A DNA stretch of 9,311 nt from Sneathiella sp. (GTDB lineage Bacteria > Pseudomonadota > Alphaproteobacteria > Sneathiellales > Sneathiellaceae), in assembly GCA_002732675.1 (NCBI GenBank), contig NVRR01000112.1:1-9311 (forward strand), in the 5' to 3' direction. Below the pieces are notes generated by a model. That model did no database searches, was not told the origin of the DNA, and saw only the letters and a program-made list of their open reading frames with translations. Position numbers and translations under genes: made by a program. Positions 1 to 8,224 of the stretch are shown in pieces; the first letter of the stretch is position 1, and each line of letters begins with the position of its first letter.

Positions 1-1168
1 GGATCAGGGTGCGCTGGACGATGGACGGCTGCCCCTTGTTCTCCAGCGTTGAAATCAGCGCTTCGCCAACGCCCAAGGTGGTGATCACCTGTTCCACGTC
101 AAAGGCCGGATTGGGGCGGTAGGTCTGTGACGCGAGCCGGATGGCTTTCTTCTGCTTCGGCGTAAAGGCGCGAAGCGCATGCTGGATGCGGTTGCCCAGC
201 TGGCCAAGGACGGAATCGGGAATATCACCCGGGCTTTGGGTCACAAAATATACACCAACCCCTTTGGAGCGGATCAGCCGTACGACCTGCTCGACTTTTT
301 CAAGGAGCGCCTTCGGGGCATCCTTGAAGAGTAAATGCGCCTCGTCAAAAAAGAAGACGAGCTTGGGGCGGTCCGCATCACCGGCTTCGGGCATTTCTTC
401 GAACAGTTCAGATAACATCCACAGCAGGAACGTCCCATAAAGGCGCGGCGAGTTCATCAGCGCATCGGCGGCCAGAATATTGATGGCACCGCGTCCGTCC
501 TCGTCAACGCGCATGAAGTCTTTCAAATCGAGCGCCGGTTCGCCGAAGAAATTACCGGCGCCCTGGTTTTCAAGGCGCAACAGAGATCGCTGTATGGCGC
601 CGATGGACTGAGGCGAGACATTGCCATATTCCGCGGAAATTTCGGCTCGTTGCTTGTTGACCGTATTGAGCAGAGCGCGCAAGTCTTTCAGGTCCAGCAG
701 CAACAATCCCTGTTCATCCGCAACGCGGAAGGCAATATTCAGGACCCCTTCCTGGGTATCATTCAGCTCCAGCATCCGCGAGAGCAGGAGCGGGCCTATC
801 TCAGAAATTGTCGTCCGTATCGGATGCCCCTGCTTGCCGAACAAGTCCCAGAAGACGGCGGGAAATGTCTGTCCTGCATATTCAGGTGAGAGCCCTATCA
901 GCTCTGCCCGGCGCACCAGGAAATCTTCTTTTGCCGATGGGCGGCAGAGGCCGGACAAATCTCCCTTGGCATCAGCAAGGAAAACCGGCACCCCGGCGTT
1001 GGAGAAACCTTCGGCCAGGATCTGCAAGGTGACGGTTTTGCCGGTTCCTGTGGCACCCGCTATCAACCCATGGCGATTGCCCCATTTCAGCGGCAGATAC
1101 TGATTTTCGCCCGTGCCGTCATCGCTTTTTCCCAGGAAAATTGCATCATCTTTTAAGCAGGGTGCCAT
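1..1168 (-). CDS. HerA-like P-loop ATPase, DUF853/YjgR family (C-terminus beyond the window)
   Basis: This minus-strand frame has no stop from the ATG at 1166-1168 to the window edge, giving 389 codons of a family usually about 500 residues long, so the C-terminus is missing. Residues 38-45 read GATGTGKT, a Walker A (P-loop) motif. Residues 268-280 contain [12 protein letters not shown], a Walker B strand with the DEAH-type acidic pair at 275-276. A further conserved-looking block is [20 protein letters not shown], followed by an RAFTPKQKK segment. This pattern fits the bacterial HerA-helicase-related DUF853 proteins (E. coli YjgR); their cellular role is not settled and DNA translocation is only inferred from HerA. 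AGAAGGA lies 8 bases before the ATG and supports this start. The gene is 35 bases downstream of the LysR-type gene on the same strand with no terminator visible between them, so read-through is possible. Confidence 0.85.
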   Translation of the reverse strand, partial: MAPCLKDDAIFLGKSDDGTGENQYLPLKWGNRHGLIAGATGTGKTVTLQILAEGFSNAGVPVFLADAKGDLSGLCRPSAKEDFLVRRAELIGLSPEYAGQTFPAVFWDLFGKQGHPIRTTISEIGPLLLSRMLELNDTQEGVLNIAFRVADEQGLLLLDLKDLRALLNTVNKQRAEISAEYGNVSPQSIGAIQRSLLRLENQGAGNFFGEPALDLKDFMRVDEDGRGAINILAADALMNSPRLYGTFLLWMLSELFEEMPEAGDADRPKLVFFFDEAHLLFKDAPKALLEKVEQVVRLIRSKGVGVYFVTQSPGDIPDSVLGQLGNRIQHALRAFTPKQKKAIRLASQTYRPNPAFDVEQVITTLGVGEALISTLENKGQPSIVQRTLI

Positions 1169-1203
1169 TCAGGAGTTCCTTCTGTGAGGTTCAAGCCTAA
1201 TTT

Positions 1204-2091
1204 TTATACTGCTTGTCCGGCGGCCTCAAGCATCCATTGGCGAATGGCGACCAATTTTGGTCGGGTGGCCTTACGGGACGAGATGACAATATGAAAAGGA
1301 TTGCCCGAACGGCGGGAAATATCGAAAGGCTTCACCAAGCGGCCCGAAGCAATGTCGTCACGCACCAGGGCATTGATACCGATGGCGACACCAACGCCAT
1401 TCATGGCCGCATGAAGGGCCATATTGGCGCTTTCAAAATGCAGGCCTTTGGTGGTATCGATATTTTTGACTTTCGCTTCCTTCACCCAGCGTTGCCAGTC
1501 TGTCGGACGCGGGCTTTCATGTAGAAGAACGAGGTCTTTCAGGTCCTCGGGTTGTTTGAGCTTTTGCGCCAATTCAGGATTGCAAACGGGATAGGTATCC
1601 ACGTCCAGCAATTTATCCACCTGCATTCCGGTTAAGGTCGTCCCATTTTCCAGAACCTGCACGGAAATATCGAAATCATCCCGCCCAAAATCCGCAGGAT
1701 TGAGGGAGGTGATGAGCTGCACGTCAATATCCGGATAGTGCTCGTGCATCGCTGCCCAGCGCGGGATCAGCCAGCCGATGGCGAAGGAGGGATAGGTGCA
1801 AATGGAGACGGCGTTTCGCCTGGTTTCACTGCGGAGGCGGACCGTGGCCGCTGAAATTCTTTCAAGTGGCAGCGTGATTTCGGCCAAATACTGTCGACCG
1901 ATAGCCGTAAGTTCAATTCGCTTGTGATGGCGGTGAAACAATGTTTTCCCGAGGTAATGTTCCAGTGCCTGAATCTGGCGGCTAACGGCGCCCGGGGTCA
2001 CGCTCAGCTCCTCTGCTGCTTGATTGAAGCTCAAATAGCGGCAAGCGGCCTCAAAGGCCCGAAGTCCAGCTGTAGAAGGTATTTGCAGCAT
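1204..2091 (-). CDS. LysR-type transcriptional regulator, GcvA-like
   Basis: The product is a 295-residue DNA-binding regulator of LysR length. Residues 10-45 (LRAFEAACRYLSF, then NQAAEELSVTPGAVSRQIQALE) are the winged helix-turn-helix typical of the GcvA branch. The remainder, from about residue 90, fits the periplasmic-binding-protein-like effector domain, including WLIPRW and a QWMLEA-type C-terminus. In-frame starts exist further upstream (2133 and 2154), but neither has a ribosome site, and both would place the T-N11-A dyad at 2109-2125 inside the gene. Starting at 2091 gives the short leader before LRAFEAA usual in this branch, though its ribosome site (GGAA, about 11 bases upstream) is also weak. 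It is transcribed away from the acyl-CoA dehydrogenase pair, the classic layout for a LysR protein controlling its neighbour. That target is inferred, and the effector is unknown. Confidence 0.9.
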   Translation of the reverse strand: MLQIPSTAGLRAFEAACRYLSFNQAAEELSVTPGAVSRQIQALEHYLGKTLFHRHHKRIELTAIGRQYLAEITLPLERISAATVRLRSETRRNAVSICTYPSFAIGWLIPRWAAMHEHYPDIDVQLITSLNPADFGRDDFDISVQVLENGTTLTGMQVDKLLDVDTYPVCNPELAQKLKQPEDLKDLVLLHESPRPTDWQRWVKEAKVKNIDTTKGLHFESANMALHAAMNGVGVAIGINALVRDDIASGRLVKPFDISRRSGNPFHIVISSRKATRPKLVAIRQWMLEAAGQAV

Positions 2092-2100
2092 AAGTAATTT

Positions 2101-2140
2101 ATTCCATGCGTGAGATTTCGTCACGTATACCATGCGGAAT
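2101..2140. promoter_or_regulatory. Probable LysR-type operator in the divergent intergenic region
   Basis: CGTGA (2109-2113), seven bases, then TCACG (2121-2125) form a perfect 5-bp dyad whose T and A are exactly 11 bases apart, the T-N11-A rule of LysR-type sites. Around it, CCATGCG occurs twice in direct orientation (2104-2110 and 2130-2136, 26 bases apart), and ATTCC (2101-2105) faces GGAAT (2136-2140). The site lies between the divergent regulator and dehydrogenase genes, so it could serve autoregulation and activation together. Binding is inferred. Confidence 0.55.
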
Positions 2141-2146
2141 AATCGA

Positions 2147-2175
2147 TTGTCCATCGGCAGGTGTCAGCGCATGAT
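2147..2175 (+). promoter_or_regulatory. Candidate sigma-70-like promoter for the acyl-CoA dehydrogenase pair
   Basis: TTGTCC (2147-2152) and CATGAT (2170-2175) are separated by 17 bases, each matching four of six consensus positions. The placement, with the T-N11-A dyad about 22-38 bases upstream of the -35 element, would suit LysR-type activation. CATAAT at 2182-2187 is an alternative -10 element but has no convincing -35. Both hexamers are weak, so this is a guess supported mainly by position. Confidence 0.25.
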
Positions 2176-2211
2176 AACGCCCATAATAGACAAGCGGAGG
2201 CGGGGCAAAAA

Positions 2212-3999
2212 ATGAATATACTATATAGTAAGCAGGCGTTTGAGCCCAAAGAACTCTCTGATTATGTGGCGCCGGATTGTCATGGCCTCAATTTCTTCGA
2301 GATTGACCGGAATTTGCAAGACCTGATGCATTGCTACATGCCCGATGATCTGCGGACCCATATGGAGCCGCATTTTAGTCGCCTGGGCGCCATTTCCGGC
2401 AATCAGCTGGATGACTGGTCCCGCGAGGCCGACCGCCATCTTCCGAAACTGCATACCCGGGACGCCCGCGGTCGCAACGAAGACTGGATCGAATTTCATC
2501 CATCCTACCGGAAAATGGAGGAAGTGGCCTTTGGTCAGTTTGGTCTGCATCGCATGTCCCATCGCCCCGGTGTTCTGGGATGGGATGCGACGGTCCCGCC
2601 GATCGGTAAATACGTATTTCAGTATATTTTTGGCCAGTCAGAGTTCGGGCAGCTCTGTCCCATCTCGGCGACGGACACGACAGCCATGCTGATTGAACGT
2701 TATGCCGATGCGGCGACGAAAGAGAAGGTCTTAAGTCGCATGTATAGCCAGGATATGGATGAGCTCCTTAAGGGGGCGCAGTTCATGACGGAGAAAACCG
2801 GTGGCTCGGACGTGTCTAATATCGCGCTGGAGGCGCGGGAGGAAAATGGTGAATGGCGGCTTTACGGGGAGAAATGGTTTTGCTCCTGTGCCGACGGCGA
2901 TGTCGCGTTGTTGCTGGCGCGGCCGCAAGGCGCGCCGGACGGCAACAGCGGGCTTGCGCTTTTCGCGCTGCCCCGGCATCTGGAAGATGGCAGCCGTAAC
3001 ACGTATCGCATTGTTCGCCTGAAGGAGAAGCTCGGGACCAAATCCATGGCATCGGGTGAGATCATTTTTGAAGGTGCCGTCGCCTATCCGCTCGGCGAGG
3101 TGGGGGCGCATCCCAACAAGGGCCTGAAGATGATGATGGATCAGGTAAATTTCTCCCGCCTGTCCCATGGGGTTCGGGCTGCGGCCATGATGCGGCGCTG
3201 CCTGAATGAGGCCTTGACGGTTGCCAATTACCGCAAAGCCTTCGGTGAAACATTGATCGACAAGCCGCTTTTGCGCCGCCAGCTCATGAAATTAATGGTC
3301 CCGACGGAACAGTCGCTGTCCATGTATATGTATGTGGCAAAAACTCTTGAAGAAGGCGAACGTGGCGATGAAGCCGCGGCCAGACGCACCCGTATCCTGA
3401 CACCGCTTCTGAAATACCGGACGGCGCGGGATAATGTTCGCGTCGCCACTGGCGCCATGGAAGTGCGCGGCGGCAATGGATATATCGAAGACTGGGTCAA
3501 CCCGCGTCTAGTCCGTGATGCGCATCTCGGGGTTTTGTGGGAAGGAACGTCCAATATCAATTCGCTGGACGTGACGACACGGGCGATTGCCAAAGTCGGT
3601 GCTCATAAAGATCTTGGCGAAGATCTGACCCGGATGATTGAGGAAAACAGCGCGCTTCCCGGGCAATATGCCGGGCAGTTAAAAAGCGTCGTCGATCAGG
3701 CCCTGAAATTCGCCGAGGATGTGGCTAAAGCCGGCAAGGAAACCCATGCCCGTAAGGCGGCAAGTGCGCTTTATCATGTAACGACGGCGACCTTGATGGC
3801 CAATGAAGGTGCGGAGCTGGGCGCAAAGGGCCGTGATGCCCGCCGCCTGCTGCTCTCGCGCATGGTGGTCGATCATAAACTGACAAATGGTAATCCGCTG
3901 GCTTTTGAAAGTGATGCTTTTGACGAAGCAGCGACGGAAGTGCTTTTGAATGATCGCGATTGTGATCTTGATGAAGTCCGTCAGATCATGACGCTTTAA
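2212..3999 (+). CDS. AidB-related acyl-CoA dehydrogenase, first tandem copy
   Basis: The product is a 595-residue flavoprotein of the acyl-CoA dehydrogenase superfamily, expected to oxidise an acyl-CoA at the alpha-beta bond using FAD. An AidB-like N-terminal region (DARGRN, EFHPSY, LCPIS, TDTTAM) precedes the FAD/substrate signature MTEKTGGSD at 192-200 and KWFCS at 221-225. SRLSHGVRAA, then MMRR, KPLLRRQL and EVRGGNGYIEDW follow. LWEGTSNI places a Glu at 444, where the medium-chain enzyme family has its catalytic base, so activity looks retained. Start choice: a GTG at 2161 is in frame, but ATG 2212 has GGAGG at 2196-2200 and gives the same 21 residues before the DCHGLNFF motif as the downstream paralog. 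The family includes the E. coli alkylation-response protein AidB, but this C-terminal region is net acidic, unlike a DNA-binding surface. Substrate is unknown. It is likely the first gene of a two-gene operon. Confidence 0.9.
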   Translation: MNILYSKQAFEPKELSDYVAPDCHGLNFFEIDRNLQDLMHCYMPDDLRTHMEPHFSRLGAISGNQLDDWSREADRHLPKLHTRDARGRNEDWIEFHPSYRKMEEVAFGQFGLHRMSHRPGVLGWDATVPPIGKYVFQYIFGQSEFGQLCPISATDTTAMLIERYADAATKEKVLSRMYSQDMDELLKGAQFMTEKTGGSDVSNIALEAREENGEWRLYGEKWFCSCADGDVALLLARPQGAPDGNSGLALFALPRHLEDGSRNTYRIVRLKEKLGTKSMASGEIIFEGAVAYPLGEVGAHPNKGLKMMMDQVNFSRLSHGVRAAAMMRRCLNEALTVANYRKAFGETLIDKPLLRRQLMKLMVPTEQSLSMYMYVAKTLEEGERGDEAAARRTRILTPLLKYRTARDNVRVATGAMEVRGGNGYIEDWVNPRLVRDAHLGVLWEGTSNINSLDVTTRAIAKVGAHKDLGEDLTRMIEENSALPGQYAGQLKSVVDQALKFAEDVAKAGKETHARKAASALYHVTTATLMANEGAELGAKGRDARRLLLSRMVVDHKLTNGNPLAFESDAFDEAATEVLLNDRDCDLDEVRQIMTL

Positions 4000-4028
4000 T
4001 TGCCGGTTGTGGAAAGGAGATTGAGACA

Positions 4029-5816
4029 ATGAATTTTCAAGTTGAGGTTAAGAGCCCAGAAGATCGTCAGTTGGAAGACTGGGTGGCGAAGGACTGCCAC
4101 GGGCTTAATTTTTTTGATATCGACAGCAGTCTTCAGGATCTCCTGACCCTGTATCTGCCCGATGACCTGCGGGCGCATATGACGCCGGTTTATCAGCGGC
4201 TCGGGGCAATTGCCGGGAATGAACTTGATGATCTCGCGCGGATGTCGGATCGGCATCCACCGGTATTGCATCCCCGTGATGCGCGCGGCCGCAACCGCGA
4301 CTGGGTGGAGTTTCATCCTTCCTATCGGGAAATGGAGAAGATCGGGTACGGAGAATTCGGCATTCACGCCATGTCCCACAAGTCCGGAGTTCACGACTGG
4401 CCTGAGAAAATCCCGCCCATGGCGAAATATATATTCCAGTATCTGTTCACCCAGTCTGAATTTGGCCTGATGTGCCCGATTTCGGTGACAGATACCTCGG
4501 CCATGCTATTGGAGCGCTATGGCTCCGAAATCGCCAAGCAAAAATATTTAGGCAAGATGCTGAGCCAGGATATGGATGAGGTTTTCATGGGCGCGCAGTT
4601 CATGACCGAGAAACTTGGAGGCTCGGAAGTTGCCAATTTGGCGGTGACGGCACGGCAGGAAAATGGCGAATGGCGGATTTATGGGGATAAGTGGTTCTGT
4701 TCCTGCGTTGATGCCGAAGTCTGTTTGGTGCTGGCCCGTCCCGAAGGCGCACCAGAGGGGAATTCCGGTCTGGCGATTTTCGCCGTGCCCCGGCATCTTG
4801 ATGACGGAGAGCGTAATGGCTACCGGATTGTCCGCCTCAAAGACAAGATGGGCACGAAATCCATGGCGTCGGGCGAGATTATTTTTGACGGCGCCCTGGG
4901 CTACGCCTTTGGTGATGTTGGCGCGAAACCCAATCCCGGCCTGAGGCAGATGATGGATCAGGTCAGCATGTCGCGCCTCTCTCATGGGGTGCGGGCGGCG
5001 GGGATGATGCGGCGCTGCCTGAACGAAGCGATGATGGCTGCCAAAACCCGCGATGTCTTTGGCGAGGCGATCCTCCATAAACCACTCCTTCGTCGTCAGT
5101 TGTTGAAACTGATGGTGCCGACCGAGCAGGCTCTTTCCATGGTCATGCATGTGGCCAATGTCCTGCATAAAGCGGAGCAGGGCGATGCGGCGGCCAAACG
5201 GCTTAACCGTATCCTGACGCCGTTGGTTAAATTCCGCGCATGTCGGGATAATATCGCGGTGGCAACAGGGGCGCTGGAAGTGCGCGGCGGCAACGGTTTT
5301 ATTGAGGACTGGGTCAATGCGCGACTGGTGCGCGATGCTCATACAGGGTTGCTGTGGGAGGGTACCTCCAATATCAATGCGCTGGATATCACCACGCGGG
5401 CGATTGCCCAAACCGGCGCGCATGAAGACCTGGCGGCAGATTTGACGGAACGGCTGCAAACGACGGACGGGCTTCCCGGCCAGTTTGTCGGTGAGTTGGT
5501 CGGGCTTGTTGACCGTGCAAAATCTTTCGCCGAAGAAATCGCCACAAGTGGCAATGAAACTCTGGCGCGGCAGGCCGCCGATGCGCTTTATCACGTTACC
5601 ACGGCGAGTTTGTTCGCCATTGAAGGCGCAGCGCTTGGCCAGGCGGGCGGGGACGCATCTCGTCTGCTGCTCTCAAGACTGGTGATTGATACCAAACTTC
5701 GTCCCCATGATCCCTTGGCTGTCGGTGAAGGACGCTTTGAGATCGAGGCCGGAAATTACCTGCTTGGTGATGCGGCGGTGCCGCTCGATGTTGCAACAGA
5801 TTTGCTGCGTATTTGA
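4029..5816 (+). CDS. AidB-related acyl-CoA dehydrogenase, second tandem copy
   Basis: This 595-residue protein is the paralog of the preceding gene. The two align from end to end apparently without a gap and by eye share roughly two thirds of their residues. All signature blocks are kept: DCHGLNFF, DARGRN, LCPIS-like MCPIS, MTEKLGGSE, KWFCS, SRLSHGVRAA, EVRGGNGFIEDW and LWEGTSNI, with Glu again at exactly residue 444. Most divergence lies in the first 20 residues, in the 110-125 region before the PP(I/M) block, and in the last 50. It begins 29 bases after the previous stop, with AAGGAGA at 4014-4020 eight bases before the ATG, so the two genes are very likely co-transcribed. A strong terminator 40 bases after its stop ends the unit. 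The pair could form homotetramers or a mixed oligomer with different acyl preference; neither can be decided from sequence. Confidence 0.9.
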   Translation: MNFQVEVKSPEDRQLEDWVAKDCHGLNFFDIDSSLQDLLTLYLPDDLRAHMTPVYQRLGAIAGNELDDLARMSDRHPPVLHPRDARGRNRDWVEFHPSYREMEKIGYGEFGIHAMSHKSGVHDWPEKIPPMAKYIFQYLFTQSEFGLMCPISVTDTSAMLLERYGSEIAKQKYLGKMLSQDMDEVFMGAQFMTEKLGGSEVANLAVTARQENGEWRIYGDKWFCSCVDAEVCLVLARPEGAPEGNSGLAIFAVPRHLDDGERNGYRIVRLKDKMGTKSMASGEIIFDGALGYAFGDVGAKPNPGLRQMMDQVSMSRLSHGVRAAGMMRRCLNEAMMAAKTRDVFGEAILHKPLLRRQLLKLMVPTEQALSMVMHVANVLHKAEQGDAAAKRLNRILTPLVKFRACRDNIAVATGALEVRGGNGFIEDWVNARLVRDAHTGLLWEGTSNINALDITTRAIAQTGAHEDLAADLTERLQTTDGLPGQFVGELVGLVDRAKSFAEEIATSGNETLARQAADALYHVTTASLFAIEGAALGQAGGDASRLLLSRLVIDTKLRPHDPLAVGEGRFEIEAGNYLLGDAAVPLDVATDLLRI

Positions 5817-5856
5817 CAATAGAATAATAAAAACAAGAAACGACGAGACCCTGATT

Positions 5857-5895
5857 TCCCAACTGTGGCAATTTGCCGCTGTTGGGATTTTTTTT
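5857..5895 (+). terminator. Rho-independent terminator after the acyl-CoA dehydrogenase pair
   Basis: TCCCAACTGTGGCAA (5857-5871) pairs with TTGCCGCTGTTGGGA (5873-5887), a 15-position stem with one mismatch and one G-U pair around a tiny loop, followed directly by eight T residues (5888-5895). It ends the dehydrogenase operon and separates it from fnr. In-frame GTG codons for the fnr frame that lie inside this hairpin are therefore unlikely starts. The rest of the 5817-6074 gap shows A-rich sequence before the hairpin and no clear promoter or FNR box. Confidence 0.9.
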
Positions 5896-6074
5896 GGAAA
5901 AAGCCCTTAATAACTGCGAAATACGGCCTTGGCGCAGGCGGATGGCGGATCAAAATCGCACCTGTGGCACCCCTGCGTCATCTGACCACATGGATCGCTG
6001 CCCATAAAAGGAGGAACATGTATCTGGTGATGGAGCTACTTTCAGAACCGGGCCAAAATAGGGGAGAAGACGTG

Positions 6075-6890
6075 ATGACCTTGGATGTCCTGAACAGTTG
6101 TTTAGAACCTGAGAATTTGGATATGGTGACCGTAAATGGTAATGTCGTACCGATGTTTCCAGATTCAATCTCTGTCGCCAAAAAACGAATAGCGCCAGTA
6201 TCGGCCTGCCATGGTTGTCGCGCTCAGAAGAAATCAATTTGCGCGGCGTTAGAGGAGGAAGAACGTGAGAAATTTGGCCGAACAAGGCTGATACGGGCTG
6301 ATGCGCCTATTTTTCGTGCGTTTGATGCGGCTAACTACTTTTTTATCGTTATCTCCGGGGAAGTTCGACTGTCCAATCTGCTCGATGACGGTCGCCGCCA
6401 GATAACGGCGTTCAAGACGTGCGGTGATCTCCTCGGCAACCAACTGGAGGGGCATTATACGACGGACGCCGAGGCGGTATGTGATACCATCATCTGTCAG
6501 TTTCCATTCCGCGCGCTGGACAGTATGTCATCACAGAATGCCGGCTTGCATTCCGCAATGCTCAAAGAGATGCGTGCGGAACTCGACACGATGCGGCGCC
6601 ATGCGATCCTGCTCGGGCGGAAGACACCGGTCGAAAAAATTACCACATTTCTGAAAGCCCGTGCAGATATGGCGGAAAGTCAGATAGATCATATGGTGGC
6701 CGTCAAGTTACCAATGGGACGGCGGGATATTGCGGATTATCTGGGTCTGACCATAGAGACGGTTAGCCGCACTCTCTCCAAACTGAAACAGCTGTCCATC
6801 ATCGACATTCCATCGGCGCATGATATTGTAATCAAAGACATGGAGGAACTTGCGCTGCTGGCGGAGGGGCGGCAATGTCCGGTGAGCTAA
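6075..6890 (+). CDS. fnrN: FNR/FnrN-type oxygen-responsive transcriptional regulator
   Basis: The product is a cytoplasmic Crp/FNR-family regulator that in the known family carries an oxygen-labile [4Fe-4S] cluster and activates low-oxygen genes. Cys45, Cys48 and Cys56 form C-x2-C-x7-C, the FnrN/FnrL spacing, and Cys141 in ICQFPF aligns with the fourth cluster ligand of FNR. A cyclic-nucleotide-binding-like fold spans about 65-150 (FIVISGEVRL, CGDLLGN), then a dimer helix and a helix-turn-helix at 216-239. Its recognition helix has Glu228, Ser231 and Arg232 (E-T-V-S-R), the residues that read TTGAT half-sites. Start: ATG 6075 has GGGGAG 8 bases upstream and gives 271 residues. ATG 6018 (290 residues) follows AAGGAGG but with only 3 bases of spacing, so it remains possible. 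Either start leaves a long leader before the cysteines. The gene overlaps hemN by 16 bases. Cys9, Cys116, Cys136 and Cys268 are additional cysteines. Confidence 0.9.
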   Translation: MTLDVLNSCLEPENLDMVTVNGNVVPMFPDSISVAKKRIAPVSACHGCRAQKKSICAALEEEEREKFGRTRLIRADAPIFRAFDAANYFFIVISGEVRLSNLLDDGRRQITAFKTCGDLLGNQLEGHYTTDAEAVCDTIICQFPFRALDSMSSQNAGLHSAMLKEMRAELDTMRRHAILLGRKTPVEKITTFLKARADMAESQIDHMVAVKLPMGRRDIADYLGLTIETVSRTLSKLKQLSIIDIPSAHDIVIKDMEELALLAEGRQCPVS

Positions 6891-8224
6891 TTTCCAGGGC
6901 AAACCTGTCTGTTCCGAGATATACGAGTTATCCGACGGCCCCGCATTTTAAGGGGTCAATTGACAGCAGCCGTTATGAAAGCTGGCTGCAGGAACAGGAT
7001 CCGGCTCAACCTGTGTCGTTGTATCTTCATGTACCTTTTTGCAAAAAGATGTGCTGGTATTGCGGATGTCACACGAAAATCGCGGCTCGTTACAGTCCGG
7101 TGGAGACATACGCAAAGACCCTCCGTGCTGAAATAGAGATGCTTGCCGATAGGTTGCCGGGCCGCTTTTCCCTGTCGCATCTGCATTGGGGTGGGGGAAC
7201 TCCGACCATTTTGTCCGAGGAGGATTTCAAGGCGACGATGGCCCTGATCGGCGAGAGGTTCCGCTTCACCAGCGATGCGGAGCGCGCTATCGAGATCGAC
7301 CCACGGACCGTTGACGCGGCAAAAATCACGGCTCTCGCGGCGGCCGGGATCAACCGGGCCAGTCTCGGCGTGCAGGATTTCAGTCCAGCGGTGCAGAAAG
7401 CGATAAACAGGGTTCAGTCGTTCGAGATTACCCGGAACACCACGGAGAATTTACGCCGCGCAGGAATTGAGAAGATCAATTTCGACCTGATGTACGGATT
7501 GCCGTTGCAAACGGAAGCGGATATTCTGAGGACGGTTGATCTGTCGCATCAACTGCGCCCGGATCGTATTGCGTTGTTTGGGTATGCACATGTTCCGTGG
7601 ATGAAAAGCCATATGCGGCTCATCAATGATGACGACTTGCCGGGAGCCGAACTGCGGCTATCTCAGGCTGCCGCGGCTGCGACCCGGCTGAAGCAGCTCG
7701 GATATCGGCAGATCGGTCTGGATCATTTCGCCAGAAGCGACGACACGCTGGCTACTGCGCAAGAAAAACGTCAGCTCCATCGAAACTTTCAGGGCTATAC
7801 AACGGACATGGCTCAGACATTGCTGGGTGTCGGCGCGTCCGCCATTGGCCAGCTTCCGCAAGGCTATGTTCAGAATGCGGTCTCCATACATGAATATGAG
7901 AAATCAGTGGCGAAAAGCCAGTTGCCGGTTATCAAGGGAATAGAAACAGGCCCGGATGATATCCTCCGGCGGTATGTGATCGAGCGACTTATGTGCGATC
8001 TGGAAGTTGACCTGAAAGAAGTCTGTGAAAAGTTTGGCTGCGAGCCTACTTATTTTAAAACAGAACGCGCCGCGCTGCAGGAATATGAAGATGAGGGTCT
8101 GGTGAAACTACAGGATGAAACCATTACCATCACGCATCAGGGCCGTTTTTTTGTTCGGACAATATGTGCATTGTTTGACAAATATCTGGAGCAGGGGTTG
8201 GCGCGGCACTCCAAAGCTGTTTAA
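6875..8224 (+). CDS. hemN: Oxygen-independent coproporphyrinogen III oxidase
   Basis: This 449-residue radical SAM enzyme is expected to convert coproporphyrinogen III to protoporphyrinogen IX in the cytoplasm without oxygen, two oxidative decarboxylations in haem synthesis. RYTSYPTAPHF near residue 15 is the usual HemN opening. Cys56, Cys60 and Cys63 form the C-x3-C-x2-C cluster motif, followed by Cys65 in the CGC context that marks true HemN proteins rather than HemW. HWGGGTP at 104-110 is the SAM-binding glycine-rich block, and NFDLMYGLP, GLDHFA, NFQGYTT and GVGASAI are typical later blocks. Length equals that of the family. GGAGG at 6863-6867 lies 7 bases before the ATG. The start falls inside the end of the regulator gene (16-base overlap), implying translational coupling and a shared transcript. 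Supply of haem under low oxygen fits the cbb3 oxidase gene that follows. Confidence 0.95.
   Translation: MSGELISRANLSVPRYTSYPTAPHFKGSIDSSRYESWLQEQDPAQPVSLYLHVPFCKKMCWYCGCHTKIAARYSPVETYAKTLRAEIEMLADRLPGRFSLSHLHWGGGTPTILSEEDFKATMALIGERFRFTSDAERAIEIDPRTVDAAKITALAAAGINRASLGVQDFSPAVQKAINRVQSFEITRNTTENLRRAGIEKINFDLMYGLPLQTEADILRTVDLSHQLRPDRIALFGYAHVPWMKSHMRLINDDDLPGAELRLSQAAAAATRLKQLGYRQIGLDHFARSDDTLATAQEKRQLHRNFQGYTTDMAQTLLGVGASAIGQLPQGYVQNAVSIHEYEKSVAKSQLPVIKGIETGPDDILRRYVIERLMCDLEVDLKEVCEKFGCEPTYFKTERAALQEYEDEGLVKLQDETITITHQGRFFVRTICALFDKYLEQGLARHSKAV

Noticed and set aside
621..1103. A 160-codon plus-strand frame opposite the HerA-like ATPase
   Set aside because: The minus-strand frame carries Walker A and Walker B motifs and is open across the whole region; the plus-strand product is a Ser/Arg-rich shadow without family features.
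2161..2211. GTG at 2161 as the start of the first dehydrogenase
   Set aside because: It would add 17 residues absent from the paralog, whose length matches exactly when ATG 2212 is used, and 2161 lies inside the probable promoter region.
4548..5594. A 348-codon open frame on the minus strand inside the second dehydrogenase gene
   Set aside because: It lies wholly antisense to a gene with clear family motifs, has no recognisable domain, and is explained by the codon bias of the sense strand. The shorter antisense frames in the first copy (for example 2731-3168) have the same cause.
5865..6017. Extension of the FNR-type gene upstream to a GTG at 5865
   Set aside because: That codon is inside the stem of the rho-independent terminator, so a transcript starting upstream would normally end there.
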